Assembly: GCA_043744375.1 (NCBI GenBank)
Contig: JAYTUU010000007.1
Span: forward strand, 1 to 12,137
Source of the DNA: CAIYPH01 sp043744375
Lineage (GTDB): Bacteria > Pseudomonadota > Alphaproteobacteria > Acetobacterales > Acetobacteraceae
DNA length: 12,137 nucleotides
Reading direction: 5' to 3'
In this document: in pieces, positions 1-5,843 of the stretch
Layout of the letters: every line of letters starts with the position of its first letter
Numbering within the stretch: the stretch's first letter is position 1
Made by a program: the position numbers and the translations under genes
The notes under the pieces: generated by a model
What the model was told of the DNA's origin: nothing
Databases searched by the model: none
Seen by the model: only the letters and a program-made list of their open reading frames with translations

Positions 1-365
1 GACAACAAAACCGCCGTGCGCATTAAATGCGCCCGATCCGCCTCGGCCATCCCGCGATACAGCCGCACCAGCGCCAGCTCCGGTCCCGATTCGGCCACCA
101 TCCCGCCATCCGCCGGCACCCCGCCCGTCAGCAGGTGCTCAGACGACACCCCCAGCGCCGCCGCCACCCGCGCCAGGTTCGCCCCCACCTGCCCCGCCCG
201 TTCCGTCTCCCACTGCGCCACCGCGCTGCGCGAAACCCCCACCGCCGACGCCAGCCCCTCCTGCGTCAACCCCGCCGCCCGTCGCGCCGCCTGGATGCGC
301 GCGCCGACGCCTCCAGTTCCATAAACCGCAGAATTCCGCTGATGGGGCGCCAGGAGCTTGTTCAT
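1..365 (-). CDS. XRE-family HTH transcriptional repressor, partial (C-terminus beyond window)
   Basis: Leftward reading frame that stays open to the window edge, giving about 121 residues. The protein starts MNKLLAPHQRNSAVYG, and an XRE/cI-type helix-turn-helix covers about residues 22-81. Its landmarks are ARIQAARRAAGLTQEGLA, the recognition-helix region VSRSAVAQWE, and LARVAAALGVSSEHLLTG at the end. The start at 365 is chosen because AGGGGAGG lies just upstream of ATG and no longer start fits better. Proteins of this type usually bind operators as dimers and hold phage or mobile-element genes silent. Here the gene is divergent from a three-gene replication-like cluster, and two palindromes lie between them, so an autoregulated repressor is the natural reading. 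The missing C-terminus prevents saying whether it is a short Cro-like protein or carries a LexA-type peptidase domain. The HTH call is firm; the target is inferred. Confidence 0.85.
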   Translation of the reverse strand, partial: MNKLLAPHQRNSAVYGTGGVGARIQAARRAAGLTQEGLASAVGVSRSAVAQWETERAGQVGANLARVAAALGVSSEHLLTGGVPADGGMVAESGPELALVRLYRGMAEADRAHLMRTAVLL

Positions 366-388
366 GCCTCCCCTATAAGTGAAAAACT

Positions 389-405
389 CTAACGGGTCAC
401 GTTAG
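389..405. promoter_or_regulatory. Palindrome, candidate repressor operator 1
   Basis: CTAACG-GGTCA-CGTTAG is a perfect 6-bp inverted repeat with a 5-bp spacer in the divergent gap. It lies between the repressor start (365) and a TTGACA box (411-416). It shares the GTTAG/CTAAC half-site with the second palindrome at 420-438, in opposite orientation. Binding by the XRE protein is inferred from position and symmetry only. Confidence 0.5.
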
Positions 406-410
406 TTTTG

Positions 411-439
411 TTGACATAGGTTAGTCATCGTGACTAACT
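411..439 (+). promoter_or_regulatory. Candidate rightward promoter of the HTH-ATPase-DUF6362 cluster
   Basis: A consensus TTGACA -35 box lies at 411-416. At 16-17 bp spacing the -10 falls on the right half of the palindrome (ACTAAC/CTAACT), a weak match to TATAAT. Bound repressor at 420-438 would cover the -10. A start of transcription near 446 would leave ATG 469 inside the mRNA and GTG 430 outside it, which supports the later start of the next gene. The -35 is clear; the -10 is uncertain. Confidence 0.4.
420..438. promoter_or_regulatory. Palindrome, candidate repressor operator 2
   Basis: GTTAGTCATCGTGACTAAC is a perfect 8-bp inverted repeat around a 3-bp centre (arms 420-427 and 431-438). 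It sits directly downstream of the TTGACA box and upstream of the rightward genes, the usual place for a phage-type operator. It is the strongest symmetric site in this gap. Recognition by the divergent XRE repressor is an inference. Confidence 0.6.
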
Positions 440-468
440 GGCGCCACCACCACACCGGACCCCGCCCC

Positions 469-819
469 ATGCCCCCCAAACACCGCTGGACCGACACCCA
501 GGACCAGGCCATCCACGACCGCCGCGCCCAGGCCCATAGCTGGGACGCCATCGCCGACAGCCTCGGCCTCTCCCGCAGCGCCACCCGCGAGCGCGGCCGC
601 CGCATCGGCGCCCGCCTCCCCCCCCGCATCCAGGCCGATCCCGAGGCCGAAGCCCTCGCCGACCTGGATCGCGCCCCCCTCCCCCCCGGCCACCCGCGCG
701 CCTGGCAGGTTCTCACCGCCGGCACCTGGCTCGCCGAAACTCCCTACCCCTGGCCGCCACTCGCCCTCCACGCCGAGTTGCCCCTGTCGGCCCCGCACGC
801 CCAAATCGGGTCTCCCTGA
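469..819 (+). CDS. Small Myb/SANT-like helix-turn-helix protein
   Basis: 116 residues from ATG 469. The N-terminus KHRWTDTQDQAIHDRRAQ, then SWDAIADSLGLSRSATRERGRRIG (about residues 5-48), reads as a homeodomain-like/Myb-SANT or GcrA-like DNA-binding fold: an aromatic-rich first helix, then a helix-turn-helix with conserved Trp and Leu-Gly-Leu-Ser. The C-terminal half is Pro- and Trp-rich (PPGHPRAWQVL, TPYPWPPLALHA) with no domain I recognise. An upstream in-frame GTG at 430 would add 13 residues, but it lies inside the palindrome and probably before the transcription start. Neither start has a good ribosome site. The stop overlaps the next start as TGATG, implying translational coupling with the ATPase gene. 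A regulatory or accessory replication role is likely, but the exact function is unknown. Confidence 0.65.
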   Translation: MPPKHRWTDTQDQAIHDRRAQAHSWDAIADSLGLSRSATRERGRRIGARLPPRIQADPEAEALADLDRAPLPPGHPRAWQVLTAGTWLAETPYPWPPLALHAELPLSAPHAQIGSP

Positions 820-2237
820 TGCGCCACCCGCGCGACCCCGAGTCCGCCCACAGCGCCGCCGCCCTCTTCGGCCGCCTCGCCGCGGACGGTCTGCTGCGTC
901 CCGGCGAGGCGGAAGCCGCGCTGACCGCGGCGGCCGCCAATGCCGAGGGCGTCGACCAGCAGGGTCTCCTCATCCGCCTGCGCCACGCCCATGACGACGC
1001 CCAAACCGGCCACGCACGCGACCTCGCCCGCGCAGCCCGTTTCGCCGTCCCGCCGCCGCCGCCGCCTTTCACGGCGCACGCCGCCATCCTGCCGGATGCG
1101 GAAAATATTCCTCCGCGCGCCTGGCTCTACGGCACCCGCCTGATCCGCCGTTTCGTCTCCGTGCTCGTCGCCCCCGGCGGCGTCGGCAAGTCGGCGCTGG
1201 CCATCGGCCAGGCCCTCGCCGTCGCCACCGGCCGCCCCTTGCTCGGCGAGCGCGTGCACCACCGCGTGCCCGTCTGGATCCTCAACCTGGAAGACCCCAT
1301 CGACGAACTTGACCGCCGCGTCGCCGCCGCCATGCGCTGCCACAACGTCAGCCGCGCCGACCTCGCCGGCTATCTCTACCTCCATTCCGGCCGCACCCGC
1401 CGCCTCGTCATGGCCACCATCGACCCCGCAACCGGCCAGATCGCCCACCCCGATCGCGACCCGGTCATCGCCGCCTGCCGCTCCGGCGGCATCGGCCTGA
1501 TCATCGTCGATCCCTTCGTGAAGTCGCACCACCTCGACGAGAATTCGAACCCGCACATGGACGCGGCAACCTCCGTCTGGGCCGACATCGCCGAGGCCAC
1601 CGGTGCGGCCATCCTGCTCGTCCACCACGTCCGCAAGGGCGCCGGTGCGGATGCCGACGCCGCCCGCGGCGCCAAGGCCCTCACCGATGCCGCCCGCGCC
1701 GTCTCCATCCTCGCCCCGATGTCCGTCGAGGAGGCCAACGCCATGGCCATCCCCGCGCGGGACCGCAAGCGCCTGGTCCGCCTGGATGACGCCAAGGCCA
1801 ACCTCGCCCCGCGCGCCGAAACCGCCCACTGGTACCGCCTGCAATCGGTCTCCATGGGCAACGCCAACGCCGACTACCCCGACGGCGACGCGGTCGCCGC
1901 CATCACCGCCTGGCGCCCCCCCAGCCCCCTCGCGGCGCTGGACCCGGCGCTGTGCAACGAAATCCTCGACCGCATCGCCCTCGGCCCCGGCGGCGGCGCC
2001 GCCTTCAGTGCCCAGCGCAACGGCCGCGCCCAGGGCCGCTGGGCCGGCCATGTCCTGATGGAGCATGGCGGCTTCGAGGAAGCCCCGGCCGCCGCCGCCA
2101 TCGCCGCCTGGATGCGCGCGGGCCTGCTCGTCGAGCGCGCCTACCGCGATCCGCTGCAACGAAAATCCCGCATCGGCCTGTGCGTCATCGACGCCCGCCG
2201 CCCGACCGTTTCCACCACACAAGGAGAGACCCGATGA
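819..2237 (+). CDS. RepA/AAA_25-type RecA-fold ATPase, probable replicative helicase-like protein of a mobile element
   Basis: 472 residues. After a 115-residue N-terminal part with an Ala-rich helical stretch and a PPPPPP linker (about 77-82) comes a RecA-like ATPase core. It has Walker A APGGVGKS at 118-125 (Lys124), NLEDP near 155, Walker B GLIIVDPF at 226-233 (Asp231), then LVHHVRKG at 267-274 and GAKALTDAARAVSIL, as in AAA_25/RepA-type hexameric ATPases. Such proteins are common beside phage or plasmid replication genes and in alphaproteobacterial prophages, where they are thought to load or act as helicases. The C-terminal 150 residues are less conserved and may bind partners. The start ATG 819 overlaps the upstream stop, and the end overlaps the next gene by 4 bp (ATGA). 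The ATPase fold is secure; helicase activity and a replication role are inferred from family and context. Confidence 0.75.
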   Translation: MRHPRDPESAHSAAALFGRLAADGLLRPGEAEAALTAAAANAEGVDQQGLLIRLRHAHDDAQTGHARDLARAARFAVPPPPPPFTAHAAILPDAENIPPRAWLYGTRLIRRFVSVLVAPGGVGKSALAIGQALAVATGRPLLGERVHHRVPVWILNLEDPIDELDRRVAAAMRCHNVSRADLAGYLYLHSGRTRRLVMATIDPATGQIAHPDRDPVIAACRSGGIGLIIVDPFVKSHHLDENSNPHMDAATSVWADIAEATGAAILLVHHVRKGAGADADAARGAKALTDAARAVSILAPMSVEEANAMAIPARDRKRLVRLDDAKANLAPRAETAHWYRLQSVSMGNANADYPDGDAVAAITAWRPPSPLAALDPALCNEILDRIALGPGGGAAFSAQRNGRAQGRWAGHVLMEHGGFEEAPAAAAIAAWMRAGLLVERAYRDPLQRKSRIGLCVIDARRPTVSTTQGETR

Positions 2238-2935
2238 CCGAAACCCTGCGCGCCCGCGTCAAGAGCCAGAGCGCCACCCCGAATGGCGCCCCAGATGGCG
2301 CAAACTATGGCGCAGAGTATGGCGCAGAGTATGGCGCAGTACGGCGCAGTCATGCGCCATTCCCCCCGGTGAAACCGGGGGGGAATGGCGCAATATCCGT
2401 CGGTACAAAGAAGCTTACTGTACTCGGTACCAACCGGAATGGCGCGGAGTATGGCGCGGGGTATGGCGCAAAGAATGGCGCGGGGTATGGCGCGCCGCAT
2501 GGCGCACCCCGCAGCGCACCCCGTCTCGACATCACCGCCGAGGCCCTCGTCACCCGCCTGGAAGACGCCGGCCGCACCCTCCTCGCGCTGCCCAACACCG
2601 GCTACACCACCAAGCTGCGCACCACCCAGCTCGACATCGTCGCCGCCGCCGTCGAAGCCTACGCCACCACCCAAACCGCCCGCCTCCGCCCCGCCATGCC
2701 CGACGCCCAACGCATCACCCGCATGGACGAAGCCCTCGCCTGGATCCCCCTCATCGCGCGTGACCGCTACGTGCTCCGCCGCATCGTCGGCGCCCGCGCC
2801 CTCGTCTCCCCCGTCACCGAACGCCACCTGTACACTTGGCGCCGCCTCGGCATCCTCCTCGGCGCCGACCACAAGGCCATCCAGCGCTGGCACGGCGAAG
2901 GCATTGCGCTCATCCGCGCCGCCCTCGCCGCATGA
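2234..2935 (+). CDS. DUF6362-like protein with N-terminal xGA tetrapeptide repeats
   Basis: 233 residues from ATG 2234, which has a good AAGGAGAG site (2221-2228) and overlaps the ATPase stop by 4 bp. Residues about 17-96 are low complexity: tetrapeptides such as YGAE, YGAG, NGAG and HGAP, broken by a Pro/Gly segment (HAPFPPVKPGGNGA) that is the coding side of a DNA hairpin. Residues 98-233 form a compact helical domain: LDITAEALVTRLEDAGRTL, then RITRMDEALAWIPLIARDRYVL and AIQRWHGEGIALIRAAL. From memory this matches the alphaproteobacterial phage family DUF6362, which has a conserved MDEALAW, a helix-turn-helix-like middle and an RRW-type end. The function of that family is not established. 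Position after a RepA-like ATPase and the embedded repeat array suggest a replication or DNA-binding role. Gene reality is high, family fairly sure, role speculative. Confidence 0.7.
   Translation: MTETLRARVKSQSATPNGAPDGANYGAEYGAEYGAVRRSHAPFPPVKPGGNGAISVGTKKLTVLGTNRNGAEYGAGYGAKNGAGYGAPHGAPRSAPRLDITAEALVTRLEDAGRTLLALPNTGYTTKLRTTQLDIVAAAVEAYATTQTARLRPAMPDAQRITRMDEALAWIPLIARDRYVLRRIVGARALVSPVTERHLYTWRRLGILLGADHKAIQRWHGEGIALIRAALAA
2283..2505 (+). repeat. 12-bp iteron-like array of ATGGCGC inside the DUF6362-like gene
   Basis: ATGGCGC occurs at 2283, 2295, 2307, 2319 and 2331 (exact 12-bp steps), once at 2385, then at 2439, 2451, 2463, 2475, 2487 and 2499 (exact 12-bp steps). Degenerate copies lie at 2341 and 2511, and an inverted copy GCGCCAT at 2354-2360. 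The typical unit is TATGGCGCRRRG. The two blocks flank a hairpin (2353-2392) and a patch of about 46% GC (2391-2427), well below the surrounding composition. Twelve bases equals four codons, so the array is read as xGAx repeats. It could be an origin-type iteron set, or only a repeat at protein level. Confidence 0.85.
2353..2392. repeat. Large GC-rich hairpin within the repeat array
   Basis: Arm 2353-2370 (TGCGCCATTCCCCCCGGT) pairs with 2374-2392 across a GAA loop. The only flaw is one extra G in the right arm (six C against seven G). The outer ends contain one inverted and one direct copy of the ATGGCGC repeat. The left end TGCGCC (2353-2358) can instead pair with GGCGCA at 2343-2348, so two alternative folds exist. 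It lies in coding sequence, so it is not a normal terminator. Confidence 0.75.
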
Positions 2936-2940
2936 GCGCA

Positions 2941-2966
2941 ATCCCTCCCGCGCAAGCGGGGGGGAT
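2941..2966 (+). terminator. Hairpin after the DUF6362-like gene, possible terminator
   Basis: ATCCCTCCCGC (2941-2951), loop GCAA, then GCGGGGGGGAT (2956-2966). This gives an 11-bp stem with one T-G wobble and a GNRA-type loop, 5 bp past the stop at 2935. No T-run follows, so termination would be Rho-aided or the hairpin may only protect the 3' end. The rest of the gap to 3117 has a relatively AT-rich patch (about 2985-3045) and a TTGACA at 3044-3049, but no convincing -10 for the next gene. Confidence 0.5.
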
Positions 2967-3117
2967 CACGCCGGCCATCCAAAAATCATACCCCCGCAGT
3001 CGATTGCATAAGATTTGCCAAAATATCGCGTGATAAGCCGCGATTGACACACGCGACGCTTGACGCACCCCCCCACCAACGCCGACTTTCATAGTCCTGA
3101 GGGAGCGCAACCCATCC

Positions 3118-5544
3118 GTGGCCAACCTTGAGTATAGCCTGACGCTCGCCGGCTTCGTGCCCTTCGGCACGCTGGCCTTCGCAACCGTCAACGACCTCGT
3201 CATCCCCACCTTCGAGGACGCGCTGTTCATCCGCGAGTCCGGCACCCTCACGCTGACCGCGAACATCACCGGCCAAAGCCTCACCATCGGTGACGACACC
3301 CCCGGCGCCACCGGCCATCCGATCGTCATCCTCGCCCCCGGCACCGTGTTCTCCACCCCGATCACCGTGCGCACCGGCGGCACCCTCCAGCTCGGCCCCG
3401 CCCTCGCCGACGCCAACGCCAACAACCCCGCCGTCCTCAACGGCGCCCTCACCATCACCGCCGCTGGCATCGTCAACGTCACCGCCGGCACCTTCGGCGG
3501 CGACATCTCGGCCGCGGGCCCGCTGAACATCCTCGGCACCGCCATCATCGTCGCCGCGATCACCTTCCCCGGCGCGCCGCAGCTCACCAGCACCGCCACC
3601 AGCACCCTCGCGTTGCTCGCCGACCTCCCCACCGCCACCCTGCTCGCCATCCTCGCCGCCCCCGCCTTCGCCGGCGCCCCCGCCTTCGCCTTCGCCGGCG
3701 CCATGACCTATGGCGGCCATCTCGACAACACCGGCGCCACCATCAACACCGCCCTCCTCCCCAACCTCGTCTTCGCCAACGCCACCATCGCCGGCGGCAC
3801 CCTGCTCGCCGACCCCACCACCCTCTTCACCGGCAACACGCTCAACGGCGTCCATCTCGCGGGCACCCTCATCACCCCCAGCGGCGAATACAACACCGCC
3901 ACCGGCACCATCGACGGCGGCGGCACGCTCGACGTCCAGGGCTTCTTCGGCTTCGGCGGCATTACCTATTTCGACAACACCACCATCCTCCTCGGCCCCG
4001 GCGCCTCGGTCTATGAAGCCTCCTCCAGCGCCACCATCACCTTCGCCGCCGCCAGCACCGTCGAAATCACCGACGCCGCCATGCTCAACTTCCCCAGCCT
4101 CGGCGCCAAGATCCGTCTCGACGGCCTGCTCAACCTGGCCGACAGCGTCAGCCCCTACAGCGTCACCTTCGCCGCCAGCCAAGGCACCCTCGAACTCGGC
4201 CCCACCGGCATCCTGCGCATCGGCGCCAACGCCTCCCTCACGCTCAACGCCGGCATCTTCACCAACGGCGGCACCATCGCCATGGCCGGCGGCACCATCG
4301 AATTCGTCACCGCCGCCAACAAGAACAACCTCGGCATCCTCCGCTTCACCGGCGACGGCGCCGTCCTGCGCCTGGACACGCTCGGCCAGACCGCAACCCT
4401 GCGCAACTTCAACGACGGCCAACGCATCTTCTTCCCCACCGCCAGCAAAACCAACGCCCACGCCGTCCTCACCGGCAACACGCTCGACATCATCTCCGGC
4501 GCCACCCCCAAGCTCGACGCCCACTTCATCCTCGAACGCAACGACACCAGCCACTACTCGATCGACGATTTCGTCTTCTCCACCACCGGCATCGGCCTCA
4601 GCGTCACCACCCGGGGCGTCGCCATCAGCGCCTGCTACGCCCAGGGCACCCGCATCGAAACCGCCACCGGCCAACGCCCGATCGAAACCCTCCAACCCGG
4701 CGACCGCGTCCGCACCCTCTCAGGCGCCCTCGTGCCGATCACCTGGATCGGCCACCGCCACATCGACCTGCGCCACCACCCGCGCCCGCACGACATCAAC
4801 CCCGTCCGCGTCCGCGCCCACGCCTTCGGCCCCAACCTCCCGGCGCGCGACCTGATCCTCTCCCCCGATCACGCCATCCACGCCGAAGCCGTCCTCGTCC
4901 CCATCCGCTACCTGCTGAACGGCGCCACCATCATCCAGGAAGCGCCACCCCACATCACCTACTTCCACCTCGAACTCGCCCACCACGACATCATCCTCGC
5001 CGAAAACCTCCCCGCGGAGAGCTACCTCGACACCGGCAACCGCAGCGCCTTCGCCAACGCCGCCAGCACCACCCAACTCCACCCCGATTTCGCGCTCAAG
5101 ATCTGGGAAGCCAAATCCTGCGCCCCCCTCGCCACCACCGGCGACACCATCACCCTCATCCGCCACAGCCTGCTCGCCCAGGCCCAATCCCTCGGCCACC
5201 ACCTCACCGACAACCCCGCCACCACCGTCACCACCACCCCCACCCGAACCACCATCACCAGCCGCAGCTTCACCCCCGCTCACATCAACCCAACCTCCAC
5301 CGACCACCGCCGCCTCGGCCTCGCCATCACCAGCATCACCGCCGACGGCCACAACATCCCCCTCAACCACCCCAGCCTCACCACCGGCTGGCACCCCCCG
5401 GAACCCACCCACCGCTGGACCACCGGCCACGCCACCATCGCCCTCCCCGCCACTGTCATCACCATAGAAACAATCCTGGCAACACCTACCTACTGGCAAG
5501 AAAATCGGGCGGATAAGCACTCAAGCATCCGATATTACAAGTAG
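3118..5544 (+). CDS. Large beta-rich surface or secreted protein with C-terminal Hint_2 (Hedgehog/intein) domain
   Basis: 808 residues from GTG 3118, with GAGGGAG at 3099-3105 (spacing slightly long, no better start seen). Residues 1 to about 500 are Gly/Thr/Ala/Asn-rich short beta repeats (for example GTLQLGP, NGALTITAAG, NGGTIAMAGGTIEF), like a passenger beta-solenoid. There is no classical signal peptide. The Hint_2 domain spans about 504-650. It opens ACYAQGTRIETATGQ with the candidate nucleophile Cys506, followed by PIETLQPGDRVRT, WIGHRHID and the conserved LSPDHAI (His585). The tail (about 650-808) has RRLGLAI, GWHPPE and RWTTGHATIALP, a C-terminal pattern I associate with alphaproteobacterial Hint_2 proteins. 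Hint domains can cleave their own backbone at the leading Cys; whether Hint_2 proteins do so is not settled. The gene stands alone and converges on the liv operon. Export route and ligand are unknown. Confidence 0.85.
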   Translation: MANLEYSLTLAGFVPFGTLAFATVNDLVIPTFEDALFIRESGTLTLTANITGQSLTIGDDTPGATGHPIVILAPGTVFSTPITVRTGGTLQLGPALADANANNPAVLNGALTITAAGIVNVTAGTFGGDISAAGPLNILGTAIIVAAITFPGAPQLTSTATSTLALLADLPTATLLAILAAPAFAGAPAFAFAGAMTYGGHLDNTGATINTALLPNLVFANATIAGGTLLADPTTLFTGNTLNGVHLAGTLITPSGEYNTATGTIDGGGTLDVQGFFGFGGITYFDNTTILLGPGASVYEASSSATITFAAASTVEITDAAMLNFPSLGAKIRLDGLLNLADSVSPYSVTFAASQGTLELGPTGILRIGANASLTLNAGIFTNGGTIAMAGGTIEFVTAANKNNLGILRFTGDGAVLRLDTLGQTATLRNFNDGQRIFFPTASKTNAHAVLTGNTLDIISGATPKLDAHFILERNDTSHYSIDDFVFSTTGIGLSVTTRGVAISACYAQGTRIETATGQRPIETLQPGDRVRTLSGALVPITWIGHRHIDLRHHPRPHDINPVRVRAHAFGPNLPARDLILSPDHAIHAEAVLVPIRYLLNGATIIQEAPPHITYFHLELAHHDIILAENLPAESYLDTGNRSAFANAASTTQLHPDFALKIWEAKSCAPLATTGDTITLIRHSLLAQAQSLGHHLTDNPATTVTTTPTRTTITSRSFTPAHINPTSTDHRRLGLAITSITADGHNIPLNHPSLTTGWHPPEPTHRWTTGHATIALPATVITIETILATPTYWQENRADKHSSIRYYK

Positions 5545-5570
5545 AAGTCAGGCAAGCGCGCCTCCGGCGG

Positions 5571-5590
5571 CAAAGGGGCACGCCCCTTTG
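5571..5590 (+). terminator. Hairpin terminator candidate of the Hint gene
   Basis: CAAAGGGGC-AC-GCCCCTTTG is a perfect 9-bp stem, 26 bp after the stop at 5544. No T-run beyond the stem's own TTT. As part of the inverted repeat pair it would act on rightward transcription, while the matching copy at 5800-5820 faces the liv operon. Confidence 0.55.
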
Positions 5591-5618
5591 ATCCCCCCGA
5601 CCTCTTGCCCCACCGACC

Positions 5619-5733
5619 AACCCCTCCCATTCCCGTCATTGCGAGCCCTTGCGAAGCAATCCAGACTTGCTTCGCAACCCCTCCCATGTCCGTCATTGCG
5701 GTGGCGAAGCAGGCCATTAAATGGCTTCGCCAC
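5619..5733. repeat. Two REP-like CGTCATTGCG palindromic units
   Basis: Two direct copies of a CCCCTCCCAT..CCGTCATTGCG motif begin near 5620 and 5677, about 57 bp apart. Each is followed by a hairpin. TTGCGAAGCA (5649-5658) pairs perfectly with TGCTTCGCAA (5668-5677). GTGGCGAAGC (5701-5710) pairs with GCTTCGCCAC (5724-5733), with an inner GCCAT-TAA-ATGGC. The CGTCATTGCGAG..GAAGCAATCCAG wording matches a dispersed non-coding repeat seen in many alphaproteobacteria. No ORF here looks real. Confidence 0.75.
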
Positions 5734-5799
5734 TCACCCCAGCGAGATCGTTGGACACGCCCGAAGGCTATCGCCACAGCCGCGAGCAGGAATGGGGTT

Positions 5800-5820
5800 C
5801 AAAGGGCCTCAGGCCCTTTG
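5800..5820 (-). terminator. Hairpin terminator candidate of the liv operon
   Basis: CAAAGGGCCT-C-AGGCCCTTTG is a perfect 21-bp palindrome, 23 bp beyond the livF stop (5844-5846 on the minus strand). It is the right-hand member of the inverted repeat pair. No separate T-run is present, so intrinsic termination is plausible but not certain. Confidence 0.55.
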
Positions 5821-5843
5821 CCGCCGGAGGCTTCCCTGCCTCT

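Larger units (their letters stand above)
5551..5839. repeat. Inverted pair of ~45-bp palindromic repeats bracketing the convergent gap
   Basis: The left copy (about 5551-5595) carries GCCTCCGGCGGCAAAGGG followed by GCCCCTTTGATCCCC. The reverse complement of the right copy (about 5795-5839) carries GCCTCCGGCGGCAAAGGG followed by GCCCTTTGAACCCC. The two copies therefore match over most of their length in opposite orientation, and each holds its own hairpin. Between them (5596-5794) lie REP-like units. I see no gene in this 299-bp gap. Confidence 0.8.

Noticed and set aside
430..468. GTG 430 as start of the small HTH protein
   Set aside because: It lies within the palindrome and likely upstream of the transcription start; ATG 469 starts directly at the conserved domain.
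744..2222. 492-codon minus-strand ORF opposite the AAA ATPase gene
   Set aside because: Gly/Ala/Asp/Val-rich low-complexity shadow caused by high GC; no motifs, and the opposite strand has a clear Walker ATPase.
2283..2505. CRISPR array
   Set aside because: The 12-bp step is far too short, there are no unique spacers of 25 bp or more, and the array is inside an open reading frame.
2986..4695. 569-codon minus-strand ORF opposite the Hint protein gene
   Set aside because: Composed almost entirely of Gly, Glu, Val, Ala and Asp, mirroring the C-rich codons of the real gene; no domain visible.
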